A DNA stretch of 64,000 nt from Vibrio cincinnatiensis DSM 19608 (GTDB lineage Bacteria; Pseudomonadota; Gammaproteobacteria; Enterobacterales; Vibrionaceae): assembly GCF_900167345.1 (NCBI RefSeq), contig NZ_FUXB01000001.1:62001-126000 (forward strand). The letters run 5' to 3'. The notes beneath the pieces were generated by a model, which did not search any database, had not been told where the DNA came from, and saw only the letters and a program-made list of their open reading frames with translations. This document shows positions 53,326 through 63,056 of this stretch, one piece after another. The position numbers were made by a program, and so were the translations under genes. The stretch's first letter is position 1. Every line of letters begins with the position of its first letter.

Positions 53326-53838
53326 TTATTGGCAATGAATACGTTCGGCTTTGGCTATCGCTTCATTATACCGATTGAGAGCAGGTTCTATCTGCTTTGG
53401 GTGGCTAAGCAATTCGGCAAACGCTGAACGTAACTGGTAATTTTTTTCGTGTGGTTGACTTTGCCGATCACCAAAGGTTAGTTTTGCCCTTTGTCCTAAT
53501 TCATCATTACGCATGGCGAGAGTCTTGATATCTTGTTGATCGAGTTTAAGCCAAGATTCAATCGATTGAGAGGTAGCGACTTTCTCGGGTTGGTGTTCAA
53601 GGTAGTAGTGCACCGCAGTACGATTCAAGTCAAAATGGTGTTGGCGTCCGGCTAGAAACCACTGGCTAACTTCCGCGAGTTCAGGATACGTTTCTGTTGT
53701 CAGCTCAGTGAGGTTTTGATACCAAACCAAAGACGCGTCAATGTAAGCGTCATACTTTTTGGCTAGGCATTGATTGTCGGCGGCGGTTGCTGTCATTGAG
53801 AGGCTGGTCAGTATCAACATGACAATAGAGCGTTTCAT
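53326..53838 (-). CDS. Hypothetical secreted protein (Vibrionaceae)
   Basis: A 170-residue protein with a Sec signal (MKRSIVMLILTSLSMTATAA) and two Cys, one near residue 24 (NQCLAK) and one at the penultimate position (RIHCQ), which could form a disulfide joining both ends. The body is helical and hydrophilic. No domain was recognised. Likely periplasmic; a single gene between panP and lysO. Confidence 0.6.
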   Translation of the reverse strand: MKRSIVMLILTSLSMTATAADNQCLAKKYDAYIDASLVWYQNLTELTTETYPELAEVSQWFLAGRQHHFDLNRTAVHYYLEHQPEKVATSQSIESWLKLDQQDIKTLAMRNDELGQRAKLTFGDRQSQPHEKNYQLRSAFAELLSHPKQIEPALNRYNEAIAKAERIHCQ

Positions 53839-53968
53839 AGCAGTAGTATTCCTTGTGAGACGAGAAGGTTCGCTTCTTTATTGAAGCGTATTATTTGATA
53901 CTTAAGTAATCGGCATTACTCAATTATGTTTGTGTATTGTAAAGGATATGTTGTTTGATTCCTGAGAT

Positions 53969-54874
53969 CTAGCCTGCAAGAGAGACAAAGAACAACATAA
54001 ATACAGGCACTAATAAGCTCAGAATAAACCCACTGACAATCGCAATCGGCACACATCGAACTCCCCCCGTGGTTTGTATAACGGGGAGAGTGAAATCCAT
54101 GGCGGTAGCTCCGGCATAGCCGATTGAAGTACAAGGTTTACGGCCAATCAGCATTGGAATTAGTACTAAAGAGATAAGCTCTCGGCTCAGTTCAATCAGA
54201 AAAGAGGCGCCCCCATAAACAGGCCCAAAGGCATCGCCCATCAGTATGCCAGATAAAGAGTACCACCCGAACCCAGACGCCATCGCTAACCCGTGATAGA
54301 GCGGAATTTCAAGAATAAAAGCGGTGATACTTCCTCCAATCCAAGACGTTATAATGACCACCGACGCGATAATCATACCGTGTTTATTGAGAAGGATTTG
54401 TTTGAGTGTTAAACCACTGTTGCGAAGCTGAATGCCAATAAAAAAAAGTAAAACCAATAAAATCCACTCACTGGCTTTCTCTACCCAAGAGAGGTCGAAA
54501 CTGAGTAATACGCCTATGGCCAGGCCTCCGCCAACCACAAAAATCAATTTAAGAGATTCAAGTGCCATACTTGAAAGGGGCAGTTTGGTTTGTGTGGTTT
54601 GGGTATCAAGCGGTAAAAATCTATCTACCCAAGGAAGGGCAAGTAAATTACATAACCCGATCACTAAAAAGAAGGTACCTGAAAACTTCAAAATGAGCTG
54701 TAAATTACTGCCTAAATTATCTAATGCCGCAAGGCTTAGGCCCATTAAAAATAGGATGACATAGACCAGTGAGACGGTCGCTTGATTAAGGGTAGCAAGC
54801 CAGTTTTTATTAGAGATAGAAAAAAGATACCCCACAACCAATGGAGCAAAGATAAACAACATCCCTGAAAGCAT
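53969..54874 (-). CDS. lysO: LysO-type lysine exporter (DUF340)
   Basis: A 301-residue inner-membrane protein with about eight to ten hydrophobic segments. The C-terminal DUF340 part holds SGFGWYSLSGILMGDAFGPVYGGASFLIELSRELISLVLIP (about residues 200-240), where acidic residues are important in the family, and GYAGATAMDFTLPVIQTTGG. E. coli LysO (YbjE) exports lysine and confers thialysine resistance. It lies 20 bases downstream of the HDOD gene on the same strand. Confidence 0.88.
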   Translation of the reverse strand: MLSGMLFIFAPLVVGYLFSISNKNWLATLNQATVSLVYVILFLMGLSLAALDNLGSNLQLILKFSGTFFLVIGLCNLLALPWVDRFLPLDTQTTQTKLPLSSMALESLKLIFVVGGGLAIGVLLSFDLSWVEKASEWILLVLLFFIGIQLRNSGLTLKQILLNKHGMIIASVVIITSWIGGSITAFILEIPLYHGLAMASGFGWYSLSGILMGDAFGPVYGGASFLIELSRELISLVLIPMLIGRKPCTSIGYAGATAMDFTLPVIQTTGGVRCVPIAIVSGFILSLLVPVFMLFFVSLAG

Positions 54875-54894
54875 ATATTCCTCAGCAGTGTGAA

Positions 54895-55815
54895 TTAGAA
54901 GCCGCTGGCATTAATCACGGCTTTGAGCTGGGAGCGAAACTCTTTGTCATCAAGATTACTTAAGTGGTAAAGCACTTCCGCCCCAGTTGCATTGATTTCA
55001 ACGTCATGCTCATCTAATGCATCATCTTGTTTTCTAAACATGAGTAAATGATGGGCAATGCGAGCGACATCAAGGTAACTGACTTCTTGACAATGATCCA
55101 CTAATTGTTGGTTGCAGGCCACTTCCAGAAAATCATTATCGAACCCCCAATGCTTTAGCACGAGTTTACTGGTTGTCGGGCAGTTGGAATGGAAAATTTG
55201 CAGGGCAATCTCTGAGTCAAGATAGTGCCCTTTTTCAAGATAAAGATGATACTCATTGACGAGACAAAATAGGCCAATATCTGCCAACAGACCGACAAGT
55301 AAGGCTTTTTCTTGTTCAAGATATGAGTAGTATTCGGGTTCTATTCGTTTGAAAAGTTGTGTTACCAGCACCATCGTTGCACCCAGTTCACGGGCAATAT
55401 GAGCACTGTGGGTTAACATTTTATTGCATTGAGCACTCAAATTGACGGAATGTTTAAGTTGCTCGATGGCTTGAGCCGTGACAATGTCACGTACTCGATT
55501 AATACCTAAACGGGAGACGGCCGTCACTAAATCGGTACAGGTAATATTGCGTCGGTTAAAAACCACCGAATTGGCAATACGAATCACTACCGCGGCTAGG
55601 CTAGGGTCATCGGTTAAACAGGTGGCAATATCAATAATCGTCGTTGATTCAGAGCGAGACATCGTCTGTATTTTAATAACCACATCAGGGATTGGGGGGA
55701 GAGAGATCTGCCCATTACTGATGGACGACTCAACGAGCTGAGCAAATTCACTTTTCAACCCTTGGATAAGCTGCTGTTTATTTTCTGGCAGCCAGTAAAA
55801 CGATAAATGGTTCAT
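54895..55815 (-). CDS. HDOD-domain protein
   Basis: A 306-residue cytoplasmic protein with an HDOD domain from about residue 35 to 240 (LPPIPDVVIKIQTMSRSESTTIIDIATCLTDDPSLAAVVIRIANS and LLVGLLADIGLFCLVNEY). HDOD proteins lack the HD catalytic residues and act in signalling, often with c-di-GMP or two-component proteins. The gene precedes lysO. Specific role is not known. Confidence 0.82.
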   Translation of the reverse strand: MNHLSFYWLPENKQQLIQGLKSEFAQLVESSISNGQISLPPIPDVVIKIQTMSRSESTTIIDIATCLTDDPSLAAVVIRIANSVVFNRRNITCTDLVTAVSRLGINRVRDIVTAQAIEQLKHSVNLSAQCNKMLTHSAHIARELGATMVLVTQLFKRIEPEYYSYLEQEKALLVGLLADIGLFCLVNEYHLYLEKGHYLDSEIALQIFHSNCPTTSKLVLKHWGFDNDFLEVACNQQLVDHCQEVSYLDVARIAHHLLMFRKQDDALDEHDVEINATGAEVLYHLSNLDDKEFRSQLKAVINASGF

Positions 55816-56182
55816 TGAATGCGATTAAATACGGGAAGTCGGGCCATTCTACCGAGGGGAAATCAATAGACGCAACCTTTTAACGAGGGAATGAATGGAG
55901 AAATGTTCAATTTAATGACTGACCTGACATTTTGTATGAATAATCTATCGAATTGTAAGGCTAAATAGTGTGAGCTTGTGAACCTCATCTCATAAATATA
56001 TTTTTGAAACTTATTTGCTGTGAGTTAAGTCCGGACTTATTTTGTTTCGTTAACTATGATAGGTAAAAATCAATACGCAGGCATGTGGTAAAAATAAGCT
56101 TGCGATGGAAATCGACATTTATTCGCTATAATTTGCTGCTTCTGGTGATCTTTGTGACTCGGGGACGATGATTAAAGGATCC
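55816..56182. other. Intergenic region before tfoX/tfoY
   Basis: About 370 bases holding promoters of the divergent HDOD and tfo genes. A perfect 14-base palindrome TAAGTCCGGACTTA lies at 56026-56039, followed by TTTTGTTT. The c-di-GMP (GEMM-I) riboswitch that precedes tfoY in V. cholerae was looked for and not recognised. Confidence 0.5.
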
Positions 56183-56776
56183 ATGGAGATGATTGAGCAT
56201 ACATTTTTTGATTATGTAATTAAGTTTGGCGCTTACCAAAAGCGTTCTATGTTTGGTGGTATTGGTTTATTTCAAGAAGATGCCATGTATGTATTATTAA
56301 CGGAAGATACGATTTTCATTCGTGGTAGTGAAGAGTTGGATCAACAGCTTATGGACTTAGGGTGTGAGAAGTTCCGCCATGTTAAGAAGCAAACGACCGC
56401 CACGGTGAATTATTATGACATTACGGAACTGTTTGATAAACGCCACCCTGACCTAGAGAGTATTATTCGGCGTTCTATTCAATATTCGATAGAACAACGT
56501 AATTTTCAAAAATCTCAGGCTAGCCGCCGTTTACGCGATTTACCGAATATGCAGTTAACTCTGGAGCGTATGGTGAAAAAAGCGGGAGTCGATGATGTGG
56601 ACACCTTTATCCAGCTTGGTGCTCCTGAAGTATTTAGCAAAGTGCGGCAAGTGTATGGTAGTGATGTTGATGTAAAACTATTGTGGAAATTTGCTGGAGC
56701 CATTGAAGGTGTACACTGGAAGTTGTTGCAAGAACCTAAAAAACGGCAGCTATTGGAGTATTGTCAGCACCATTAA
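56183..56776 (+). CDS. TfoX/TfoY (Sxy) family regulator
   Basis: A 197-residue protein with TfoX_N (YQKRSMFGGIGLFQEDAMYVLLTEDTIFIRG, about residues 14-45) and TfoX_C (LRDLPNMQLTLERMVKKAGVDDVDTFIQLGA, about residues 112-142). Vibrio have TfoX, the chitin-induced competence activator, and TfoY, which drives dispersal and type VI secretion. I favour TfoY from the sequence, but cannot decide. Three in-frame starts exist; ATG 56183 has AAGGA upstream. Followed by a strong terminator. Confidence 0.8.
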   Translation: MEMIEHTFFDYVIKFGAYQKRSMFGGIGLFQEDAMYVLLTEDTIFIRGSEELDQQLMDLGCEKFRHVKKQTTATVNYYDITELFDKRHPDLESIIRRSIQYSIEQRNFQKSQASRRLRDLPNMQLTLERMVKKAGVDDVDTFIQLGAPEVFSKVRQVYGSDVDVKLLWKFAGAIEGVHWKLLQEPKKRQLLEYCQHH

Positions 56777-56787
56777 ATCATGGTGAG

Positions 56788-56819
56788 AAAAAACCGAGAT
56801 CAATTGTCTCGGTTTTTTT
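56788..56819. terminator. Bidirectional terminator after tfo gene
   Basis: AAAAAACCGAGA (56788-56799) pairs with TCTCGGTTTTTT (56807-56818), a 12-base stem with A and U runs, between convergent genes. Confidence 0.92.
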
Positions 56820-56842
56820 ATTTATAAATTAAAAGGTTAAGT

Positions 56843-57391
56843 TTAGTAGTTAAAGCGAGCCGTAAACATAACTTGATCACCATAAGCATCGTTAAAACGA
56901 GCCTCAGCACCAACAGAGAAAAGTTCCGTTGAATGGAAACGAGCAAAAACGGAACCAAACCAATCATCGTTATCATCGATAGAGACATAACCGCCTTTAC
57001 CACCCACTTCTAACTGTGGGCCTAACCATTGGCGAACACCCAGATTGACTTCCATCCCTGTATCAGCACTGCCTTGATGCTTTTTATCTTGTAAACGAAA
57101 CAGCATCTCCCCAGTGAAATCTGCCCAGTTATTTATTGGAGCGTGGAAACCAAAACCCGTTGCTAAGTCAAAATCACCATCAAATTCTGAGTCAATACGC
57201 GCAATCACATGGGCATTGGGATGAACGGATTTACTGATACCAGCACCATAAGTGGTTGGGCTAATGCCGATACGAGCTTCGATGTAGTCGTAATTAAAGT
57301 TGCTCATAACCGTAGGGCTATTGGGGTCAGCTTGAGCGAAAGCTTGTGCTGAAGCAAAAATTAGGGCGGTTGCCAGGATTGTTTTGCGCAT
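56843..57391 (-). CDS. Outer-membrane beta-barrel protein (small, Vibrio-type)
   Basis: A 182-residue protein with a signal peptide (residues 1-19, ALIFASAQAFA-QAD) and a mature part made of alternating amphipathic strands (NYDYIEARIGI, ATGFGFHAP, FTGEMLFRLQ, MEVNLGVRQWL, EVGGKGGYVSI, FGSVFARFH, FSVGAEARFN) ending in VMFTARFNY, a C-terminal aromatic typical of OMP assembly. The number of strands suggests an eight-stranded barrel. Function unknown. Confidence 0.75.
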   Translation of the reverse strand: MRKTILATALIFASAQAFAQADPNSPTVMSNFNYDYIEARIGISPTTYGAGISKSVHPNAHVIARIDSEFDGDFDLATGFGFHAPINNWADFTGEMLFRLQDKKHQGSADTGMEVNLGVRQWLGPQLEVGGKGGYVSIDDNDDWFGSVFARFHSTELFSVGAEARFNDAYGDQVMFTARFNY

Positions 57392-57780
57392 AATCTCGAT
57401 AAGCCTATCTGTTTATGATGAATTCCATGTTAAAAGCGGTATACCCGCCATCACTCAAAGGTGTCATTCACAAATAACTCAACTTTCCCTGTTCAATTTG
57501 AAGAAAGATTCAAACTGTTTGGACATCACATAAAATGCGCTGGGTTTACCCAGAAGTAGGCTATTTTCACTGACGCAATTGGTGAATTGGCCATATTATA
57601 CCACTTGCTTGCCATATCATCATAATTCACAGATGCATGACAACTCCACCAAAAAATGTCAGGGTTTTGTCACCTTAACAAAAAATAAGCAAATAAAATG
57701 CCATTTAAATAAGGTTTATCATTAAATATTCATTTTATTGAGAGTCTCTTATCAGCTTAGCATCGGAGAGTATGACGAAC
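57392..57780. other. Intergenic region upstream of the barrel gene
   Basis: Nearly 390 bases between the outer-membrane protein start and the response-regulator stop (both leftward). AT-rich, presumably carrying the barrel promoter; no gene, repeat or clear terminator was recognised. Confidence 0.4.
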
Positions 57781-58278
57781 TTATTCTCCATAGCTCATCC
57801 GATTGGCGGCGATTGCATTAAGAATGGTTTCTGCATTCAGTACTTGTATCCAAGGCATCAAATCTTGTTCATGTTCGATAACATATTGCGTGAGTTGTTC
57901 GCGCACCACTTGATAGAGTTGCTCGGCTTGCCAAGGTTTATTGATGAAAAAATCCAAGCTAGAGTGATTAATGGCTTCGATGGTATCGTCTAACCCGGCT
58001 TGCCCTGTCAGTAAAACTTTACGTGTTTTTCGAGTTTGTTCTTCTTGGTTCAGCTCAATCAGGAAATGAATGCCAGTTTCTTTGGGCATGATGTGATCAC
58101 ATAAAATGAGTGCTAACGGTATTTGCTGTTGTTGATAATCGGCAATGACGTCTTTGGCTTCGGCAACGGATTCGGCCGCCTCAATAATAAAATGGCTTTC
58201 AAAATCGCTGAGATCTTGCATAACGCTATTGAGGACTTCTCTTTCATCATCAACACATAAAATGAGTAATTTATGCAT
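57781..58278 (-). CDS. Response regulator with receiver domain
   Basis: A 165-residue protein of a single receiver domain plus a short tail. The acidic pocket D10-D11 and phospho-acceptor D61 (ALILCDHIMPKETG) are present, along with the Thr in LLTGQAG near residue 91 and Lys114 (INKP). There is no obvious output domain; residues 120-165 form a short helical tail. It lies 17 bases downstream of a sensor kinase gene and is probably its partner. Confidence 0.88.
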   Translation of the reverse strand: MHKLLILCVDDEREVLNSVMQDLSDFESHFIIEAAESVAEAKDVIADYQQQQIPLALILCDHIMPKETGIHFLIELNQEEQTRKTRKVLLTGQAGLDDTIEAINHSSLDFFINKPWQAEQLYQVVREQLTQYVIEHEQDLMPWIQVLNAETILNAIAANRMSYGE

Positions 58279-58295
58279 AATCTTCTCCTTGGTTT

Positions 58296-60254
58296 TTATA
58301 CAAGCTCAGAAGAGGCGGGTAGCCATACCCGCATCGTGGTGTATTCACCGACTTGACTGTCAACTTCTATCCAACCTTGATGTTGATGGACAATCTGCTG
58401 GCAAACGGACAGCCCGATGCCCAATCCAAAATGGCCTTCCCGCTTCGTGGTATAATTGAGTGCAAAAATTTGTTGCTGAAGCTCTGGTGGAATGCCACTG
58501 CCATTGTCTGTAAAACTGACGACTACGTAAGGTTTTTCTTGCCGTAGATGTAACTCAGTTTCAATTCTTAGTAAGCCATGCTCAGGGAAGGCTTCAATCG
58601 CATTGGAGATGAGATTAGTCCAGACTTGTTGTAAAGCGATAGGTAAGCAACGTAGCGAAGGGATCTCTCCATAATGTTTTTCTACGGTATGCCTTTTTAA
58701 ATGATTTTCAAAAATCACCAAGGTATCTTCTAACCCTTCATGGATATCAACCGTATGAAATGTTTCATCGTCTTGACGAGCATAACTCTTTAAGCTTTTA
58801 ACCATGTCTGCAATACGTTGTGCGCAAACTTGAATGGAGCGTAAATTACTGCCAGAAAGATAATAACGTTCTAGCTTTTCTATGGCTTGTTCTGCTTTTT
58901 GAGGATGTGTTTTTGCGAGTTGAATTAATGCATCGTCATTGTCTAAGCCAAGCTTCACCAGTTTTTTAGCCAGTAAGCGATGGTGGATTTGGCTATCTAA
59001 GGCTTTGGCTCGTAAACGCTCTTCCGCGGTTGAAACGGGTTTGGCTTGTAAGGCTTGTTGGAGCAGTTGCGCACCTTTACTCTCGAGTGATGGTACAGGA
59101 ACATCACAGAGTAATTGTTCAACATGGGCACGTAAGGTATCACTTCCCCTTAAGATAGCGGCCACGGGGTTATTCAGTTCATGAGCCACACCCGCCACGA
59201 GCTGGCCGAGAACGGCCATTTTTTCACTCTCAAGCAACTGTTGATGGGCGGATTCTAATGATTCAATCGTTTTTTGCAGTTGTAATTTGGTATTAATGCT
59301 GCGTTGTAAGCGACGGTTAAAATGGCGTAATAGTAAATTGGTAAAGAGAGGCAATAGCTGAGTGTCGTTATGCATGACTTTGGCAAAAACATCTCGATCC
59401 AGCTTGATGACTTCCGTTTTGGTTAAGGTTATTGCGGTGGAGAAAGAGGGCTCACCAGTGACAAAAGACATGCCACCAACTAAATTGCCTTTATTATGCC
59501 GTACCACTTCTCTTTGCTGGCCCTGATCATCTTTTTTGTATAATGCGACCTCCCCTGAGGTAATAAACCACAAAAATTGGTTTTCTTCGCCCTCTTTGGT
59601 GAGTAAGTGTTCGGCTGAATAAGTTCGACAGGCGTGAGTCTCATCTTCTTTGTCAAAAAATTGGTGTAAAGCGCCAATCACTTGTTCCGCTAACTGATGA
59701 TCGGTTAAGCGGTGGTAATCACTGATAAAGCCTTCCCGATAGAGGTGCATTTTACTATCAATATGGGCCCGAAGAATCCGAGTTTGGTCAAGGAGGGTAC
59801 TGTAGCTAAGAATGTTCTCTTTATCGTATTTTAAAATGTAGCTGGTGAGTTCTTGATATACGGTTTTATATAAAACGTTATCTTGTAGCGGTTTCGTTAA
59901 ACAGTAATCTAAACGTCCTTCATTGACGGCATTAAGAATGGCTTGAATATCTTGTCCACAACTGATTAAAATTTTTCGAGCATTTTGGGTGTGGGGGAGT
60001 TTATCTAACTGAACGAGAAAATTAGCACCATCAAAGCTTTGGTGGTGGCTGGCAATGACTAAGGCGACCACTTGGTCCTGATCTTCCATAAACTCAAGAG
60101 CTTGTTCAGCTTCTTCAAATGACTCTGCCGTGTAGAGGTCAAACTTAGTGGTGAAAGCGCTTAATTCATGACGCCACTGTTCAACACTGACGGGGTTATT
60201 GTCTAGACAAAGTAGCGCATGTTGGTTCACGATGTTCTCTGACCTCTTATTCAC
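58296..60254 (-). CDS. Hybrid histidine kinase: degenerate receiver + cNMP-binding + HisKA/HATPase
   Basis: A 652-residue cytoplasmic sensor. Domains in order: receiver-like (1-135), in which the phospho-acceptor Asp position is Ser69 (ALVIASHHQS), so it cannot be phosphorylated normally; a cyclic-nucleotide-binding-like domain (about 195-310, NQFLWFITSGEVALYKKDD); a coiled coil (about 320-350); HisKA with H358 in GVAHELNNPVAA; and HATPase (NLISNAIEAF, FTDNGSGIPPEL, GHFGLGIGLSV). No transmembrane segment. It lies 17 bases before the response regulator gene, forming a two-component pair. Signal unknown. Confidence 0.85.
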   Translation of the reverse strand: MNKRSENIVNQHALLCLDNNPVSVEQWRHELSAFTTKFDLYTAESFEEAEQALEFMEDQDQVVALVIASHHQSFDGANFLVQLDKLPHTQNARKILISCGQDIQAILNAVNEGRLDYCLTKPLQDNVLYKTVYQELTSYILKYDKENILSYSTLLDQTRILRAHIDSKMHLYREGFISDYHRLTDHQLAEQVIGALHQFFDKEDETHACRTYSAEHLLTKEGEENQFLWFITSGEVALYKKDDQGQQREVVRHNKGNLVGGMSFVTGEPSFSTAITLTKTEVIKLDRDVFAKVMHNDTQLLPLFTNLLLRHFNRRLQRSINTKLQLQKTIESLESAHQQLLESEKMAVLGQLVAGVAHELNNPVAAILRGSDTLRAHVEQLLCDVPVPSLESKGAQLLQQALQAKPVSTAEERLRAKALDSQIHHRLLAKKLVKLGLDNDDALIQLAKTHPQKAEQAIEKLERYYLSGSNLRSIQVCAQRIADMVKSLKSYARQDDETFHTVDIHEGLEDTLVIFENHLKRHTVEKHYGEIPSLRCLPIALQQVWTNLISNAIEAFPEHGLLRIETELHLRQEKPYVVVSFTDNGSGIPPELQQQIFALNYTTKREGHFGLGIGLSVCQQIVHQHQGWIEVDSQVGEYTTMRVWLPASSELV

Positions 60255-60492
60255 GGTTCTAGGATTGTAACAAATTTTCGTTTGCCAATTTGAGAGCTGG
60301 GTTTAAGAACCTTGATTCTGTAGAATGGGCTGTCAAATTCGCTACAGACGATAATTTTATTGTCTACTGACATATTTTTTTATCGAATCGATACAATCAG
60401 GTTATGATCTACAAGCCTTTAGCGGTGATCTCTTTTCGTCTGTCTAAGTTCTGAACAAGGCTTAACAATATAACAAGGAACTCCTTAATTTT

Positions 60493-61755
60493 ATGAAAAC
60501 ACTTAAACGAATTGGTGCTGTGGGTGGCGCGGTTGTTCTGGTTTTATGTTGGCCTTTAGCGGTAGGGCAAATAGGTCAAAACTTAGTAACAAACGGGGTG
60601 GATAACCTCAGTAACGATCAGCTTCATGCTGAGTTGGTGAGTTATGATCGCGGCTATCTGTCATCCAGCGCAATCACTCGATACACCCTTTTAGATTCTC
60701 AGATGAAACAACGTCTTGAACAACAAGGTTTACCCAGCGAGTGGACAGTAAAGAGCGATATTCAGCATCATGCTTTTAGCCTTTCTGCGGTATCAACATT
60801 ATTAGATCAAGCCAGTATTCCTCTTCAGGTCAAAACTCAGACTCGTTTAAATGGAAATACCGATTTTCAAGTTAATTTGGATAATTGGTTGTATCAGTCT
60901 GGTGGAGAGCAAGCGTTTACGCTATCGGTGACACCGTCGAATATTCAAGGAACCGCTACCGTTTTTGGGGAGATAAGCTACTCACTACGTTTTCCGTCGA
61001 TAGTGATGGATTTTGTGAACGGGGAGCAAGTGCAACTCGCTAATATCAGTGCTGAAGGCAAAGGTAAAAAAGAGCAGGGATTTTGGCTCGGTAAACAAAA
61101 AATAGCGGTGGGCAGTGTTATGCTCAATGATGAGAGGCAGGCCAACGCATTAAGTCTTAGTCAAGCCACCTATGAATTCCACTCATCCATGGATGCGAAA
61201 AAACAACGCTTTACCAGCCAGCATGTTGTTACTGCCGAGCGATTTAAAACGGACGAAGGTGAAATTCGTGATGTCACCTTTGATTTCACCCTTGGAGAGG
61301 TTGATCGGGAGGCATTTTTACAGTTATCCGAACTCTATCAAGGTTACCCAAGCTTATCTCATGTGGCGCTCAATCAAGCTTTGCCACTGGTTGAAAAGCT
61401 GTTTTCTCAAGGGTTTCATTTAACACTGAATCAACTGGCTCTGAAAATGAATCAAGGTGAGTTGGCGGCTAAATGGAGCCTGACGATTCCGGAAGGAACT
61501 CATAATATTTTACAAGAGCCAGGGGTTGTTTTTTCAGCGTTAAATGGAGATGGTGATATTTTTGTGTCACAACAATTTGTCAAAGATTACCCATTTATCC
61601 AGCAGGGGTTGGATGAATTAGTCATGATGGAGATGGCGACACATGATGACCGAGGGTATCAGTTAAAGGCGGAGATTAAAGGCGGTTCTCTGTTCTTTGC
61701 GAGTGGCAAGCAAGTGCCATTAATGGCATTAATGATGCCACTGATGATCCAGTAA
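60493..61755 (+). CDS. DUF945 (YdgA-like) family protein
   Basis: A 420-residue protein with an N-terminal signal or anchor segment (IGAVGGAVVLVLCWPLAVGQ, residues 6-26) and a long extracytoplasmic beta-rich body. The DUF945 pattern is visible as AELVSYDRGYLSSSAITRYTL near residue 46. Similar to E. coli YdgA/YihF, of unknown function but probably periplasmic and membrane-anchored. A single gene followed by a terminator. Confidence 0.8.
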   Translation: MKTLKRIGAVGGAVVLVLCWPLAVGQIGQNLVTNGVDNLSNDQLHAELVSYDRGYLSSSAITRYTLLDSQMKQRLEQQGLPSEWTVKSDIQHHAFSLSAVSTLLDQASIPLQVKTQTRLNGNTDFQVNLDNWLYQSGGEQAFTLSVTPSNIQGTATVFGEISYSLRFPSIVMDFVNGEQVQLANISAEGKGKKEQGFWLGKQKIAVGSVMLNDERQANALSLSQATYEFHSSMDAKKQRFTSQHVVTAERFKTDEGEIRDVTFDFTLGEVDREAFLQLSELYQGYPSLSHVALNQALPLVEKLFSQGFHLTLNQLALKMNQGELAAKWSLTIPEGTHNILQEPGVVFSALNGDGDIFVSQQFVKDYPFIQQGLDELVMMEMATHDDRGYQLKAEIKGGSLFFASGKQVPLMALMMPLMIQ

Positions 61756-61790
61756 ACGCTATCTTGCGCTTATTTTACCGATAGATGAAT

Positions 61791-61813
61791 AAAAGAGGTT
61801 TAAAGCCTCTTTT
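61791..61813. terminator. Terminator after the DUF945 gene
   Basis: AAAAGAGG (61791-61798) pairs with CCTCTTTT (61806-61813), 7-base loop, U run at the 3' side. Confidence 0.8.
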
Positions 61814-61961
61814 GTGACTTTTTATCTGGATCAAAAAGTGGTATATCCAACAGACCTCAGAGGTAGAATTGACGAAGACGGTATCTTTGAACCTTCTTCA
61901 ATCTCTTCTACCGAGTTATAGTATGCGACATCATATTTTTTATAGCAGGAGCAAGGAACAC

Positions 61962-63056
61962 ATGGAGCCGAATACGGACACTGTTTTTAATTTTAGCGCG
62001 GGTCCCGCTGCATTACCTAAAGCGGTAATGGCCAAAGCACAGGCTGAATTTGTTAACTGGAATGGCCTTGGCGTTTCGGTTATGGAAATCAGCCATCGCA
62101 GCAAGCCTTTTATTCAAGTGGCGCAACAGGCGGAGCAAGACTTACGTGATTTGCTGGCTATCCCTGATAACTATAAAGTTTTATTTTGCCAAGGGGGAGC
62201 TCGAGCTCAGTTTGCGGCCGTTCCTATGAACTTACTTGGTCAGGCGAAGAGCGCAACCTACATTGATGCTGGCTATTGGGCAGCAAGTGCAGTGAAAGAA
62301 GCGAAAAAATACTGTAATGTCGATGTTTTTGATGCAAAAGTCGAAAAAGACGGAAAAGTTGCGGTACTTCCTGCTAGTGAGTGGAAGATAGACCCTGATG
62401 CTGCTTTTGTGCATTTTTGCCCAAATGAAACCATTGATGGCATTGAAATCAATGATCTCCCCATTACAGATAAACCGATTGTGGCAGATATGTCTTCTAC
62501 CATTCTTTCACGTGAAATTGATATTTCTAAGTATGGTGTTATCTATGCAGGCGCTCAGAAAAATATTGGTCCTGCGGGGATTTGTATAGCGATAGTGCGT
62601 GATGACTTACTGGATTTCGCCAGTCAAGCATTGCCTAGCACATTGAATTATAAAATTCTTGCTGAAAAAGAGTCGATGTTCAATACGCCACCCACGTTTG
62701 CTTGGTATCTTTCAGGTCTGGTTTTTCAATGGCTAAAAGAGCAAGGTGGCGTAAAAGCGATCGAGAAAGTAAACCGAGCTAAAGCGGCATTACTTTATGA
62801 CTATATTGATTCATCGGATTTTTATCGTAACAGTATTCACCCCGATAATCGTTCATTGATGAATGTACCATTCCAATTAGCAAAACCAGAGTTGGATGGA
62901 ACCTTTTTAGAATTGGCAGAAGCGCGTGGTTTACTGTCATTAAAAGGGCACCGTGTAGTCGGGGGAATGCGTGCCTCTATCTATAATGCAATCTCATTAG
63001 AAGCAGTACAAGCGCTGGTCGATTTCATGAAAGAGTTTGAAGCTCAGTACGCTTAA
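61962..63056 (+). CDS. serC: Phosphoserine aminotransferase
   Basis: A 364-residue fold-type I PLP enzyme making phosphoserine from 3-phosphohydroxypyruvate and glutamate; also used in pyridoxal synthesis. [14 protein letters not shown] near the start, [18 protein letters not shown] near residue 71 and the PLP Lys in [17 protein letters not shown] near residue 195 are present. ATG 61962 is chosen because the family starts just before NFSAGP and AAGGA precedes it; an upstream frame from 61869 adds 31 unrelated residues. Confidence 0.95.
   Translation: MEPNTDTVFNFSAGPAALPKAVMAKAQAEFVNWNGLGVSVMEISHRSKPFIQVAQQAEQDLRDLLAIPDNYKVLFCQGGARAQFAAVPMNLLGQAKSATYIDAGYWAASAVKEAKKYCNVDVFDAKVEKDGKVAVLPASEWKIDPDAAFVHFCPNETIDGIEINDLPITDKPIVADMSSTILSREIDISKYGVIYAGAQKNIGPAGICIAIVRDDLLDFASQALPSTLNYKILAEKESMFNTPPTFAWYLSGLVFQWLKEQGGVKAIEKVNRAKAALLYDYIDSSDFYRNSIHPDNRSLMNVPFQLAKPELDGTFLELAEARGLLSLKGHRVVGGMRASIYNAISLEAVQALVDFMKEFEAQYA

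Noticed and set aside
55856..56160. Possible c-di-GMP riboswitch before the tfo gene
   Set aside because: The conserved GEMM core (CACGCACAGGGCAAACC-like) is absent.
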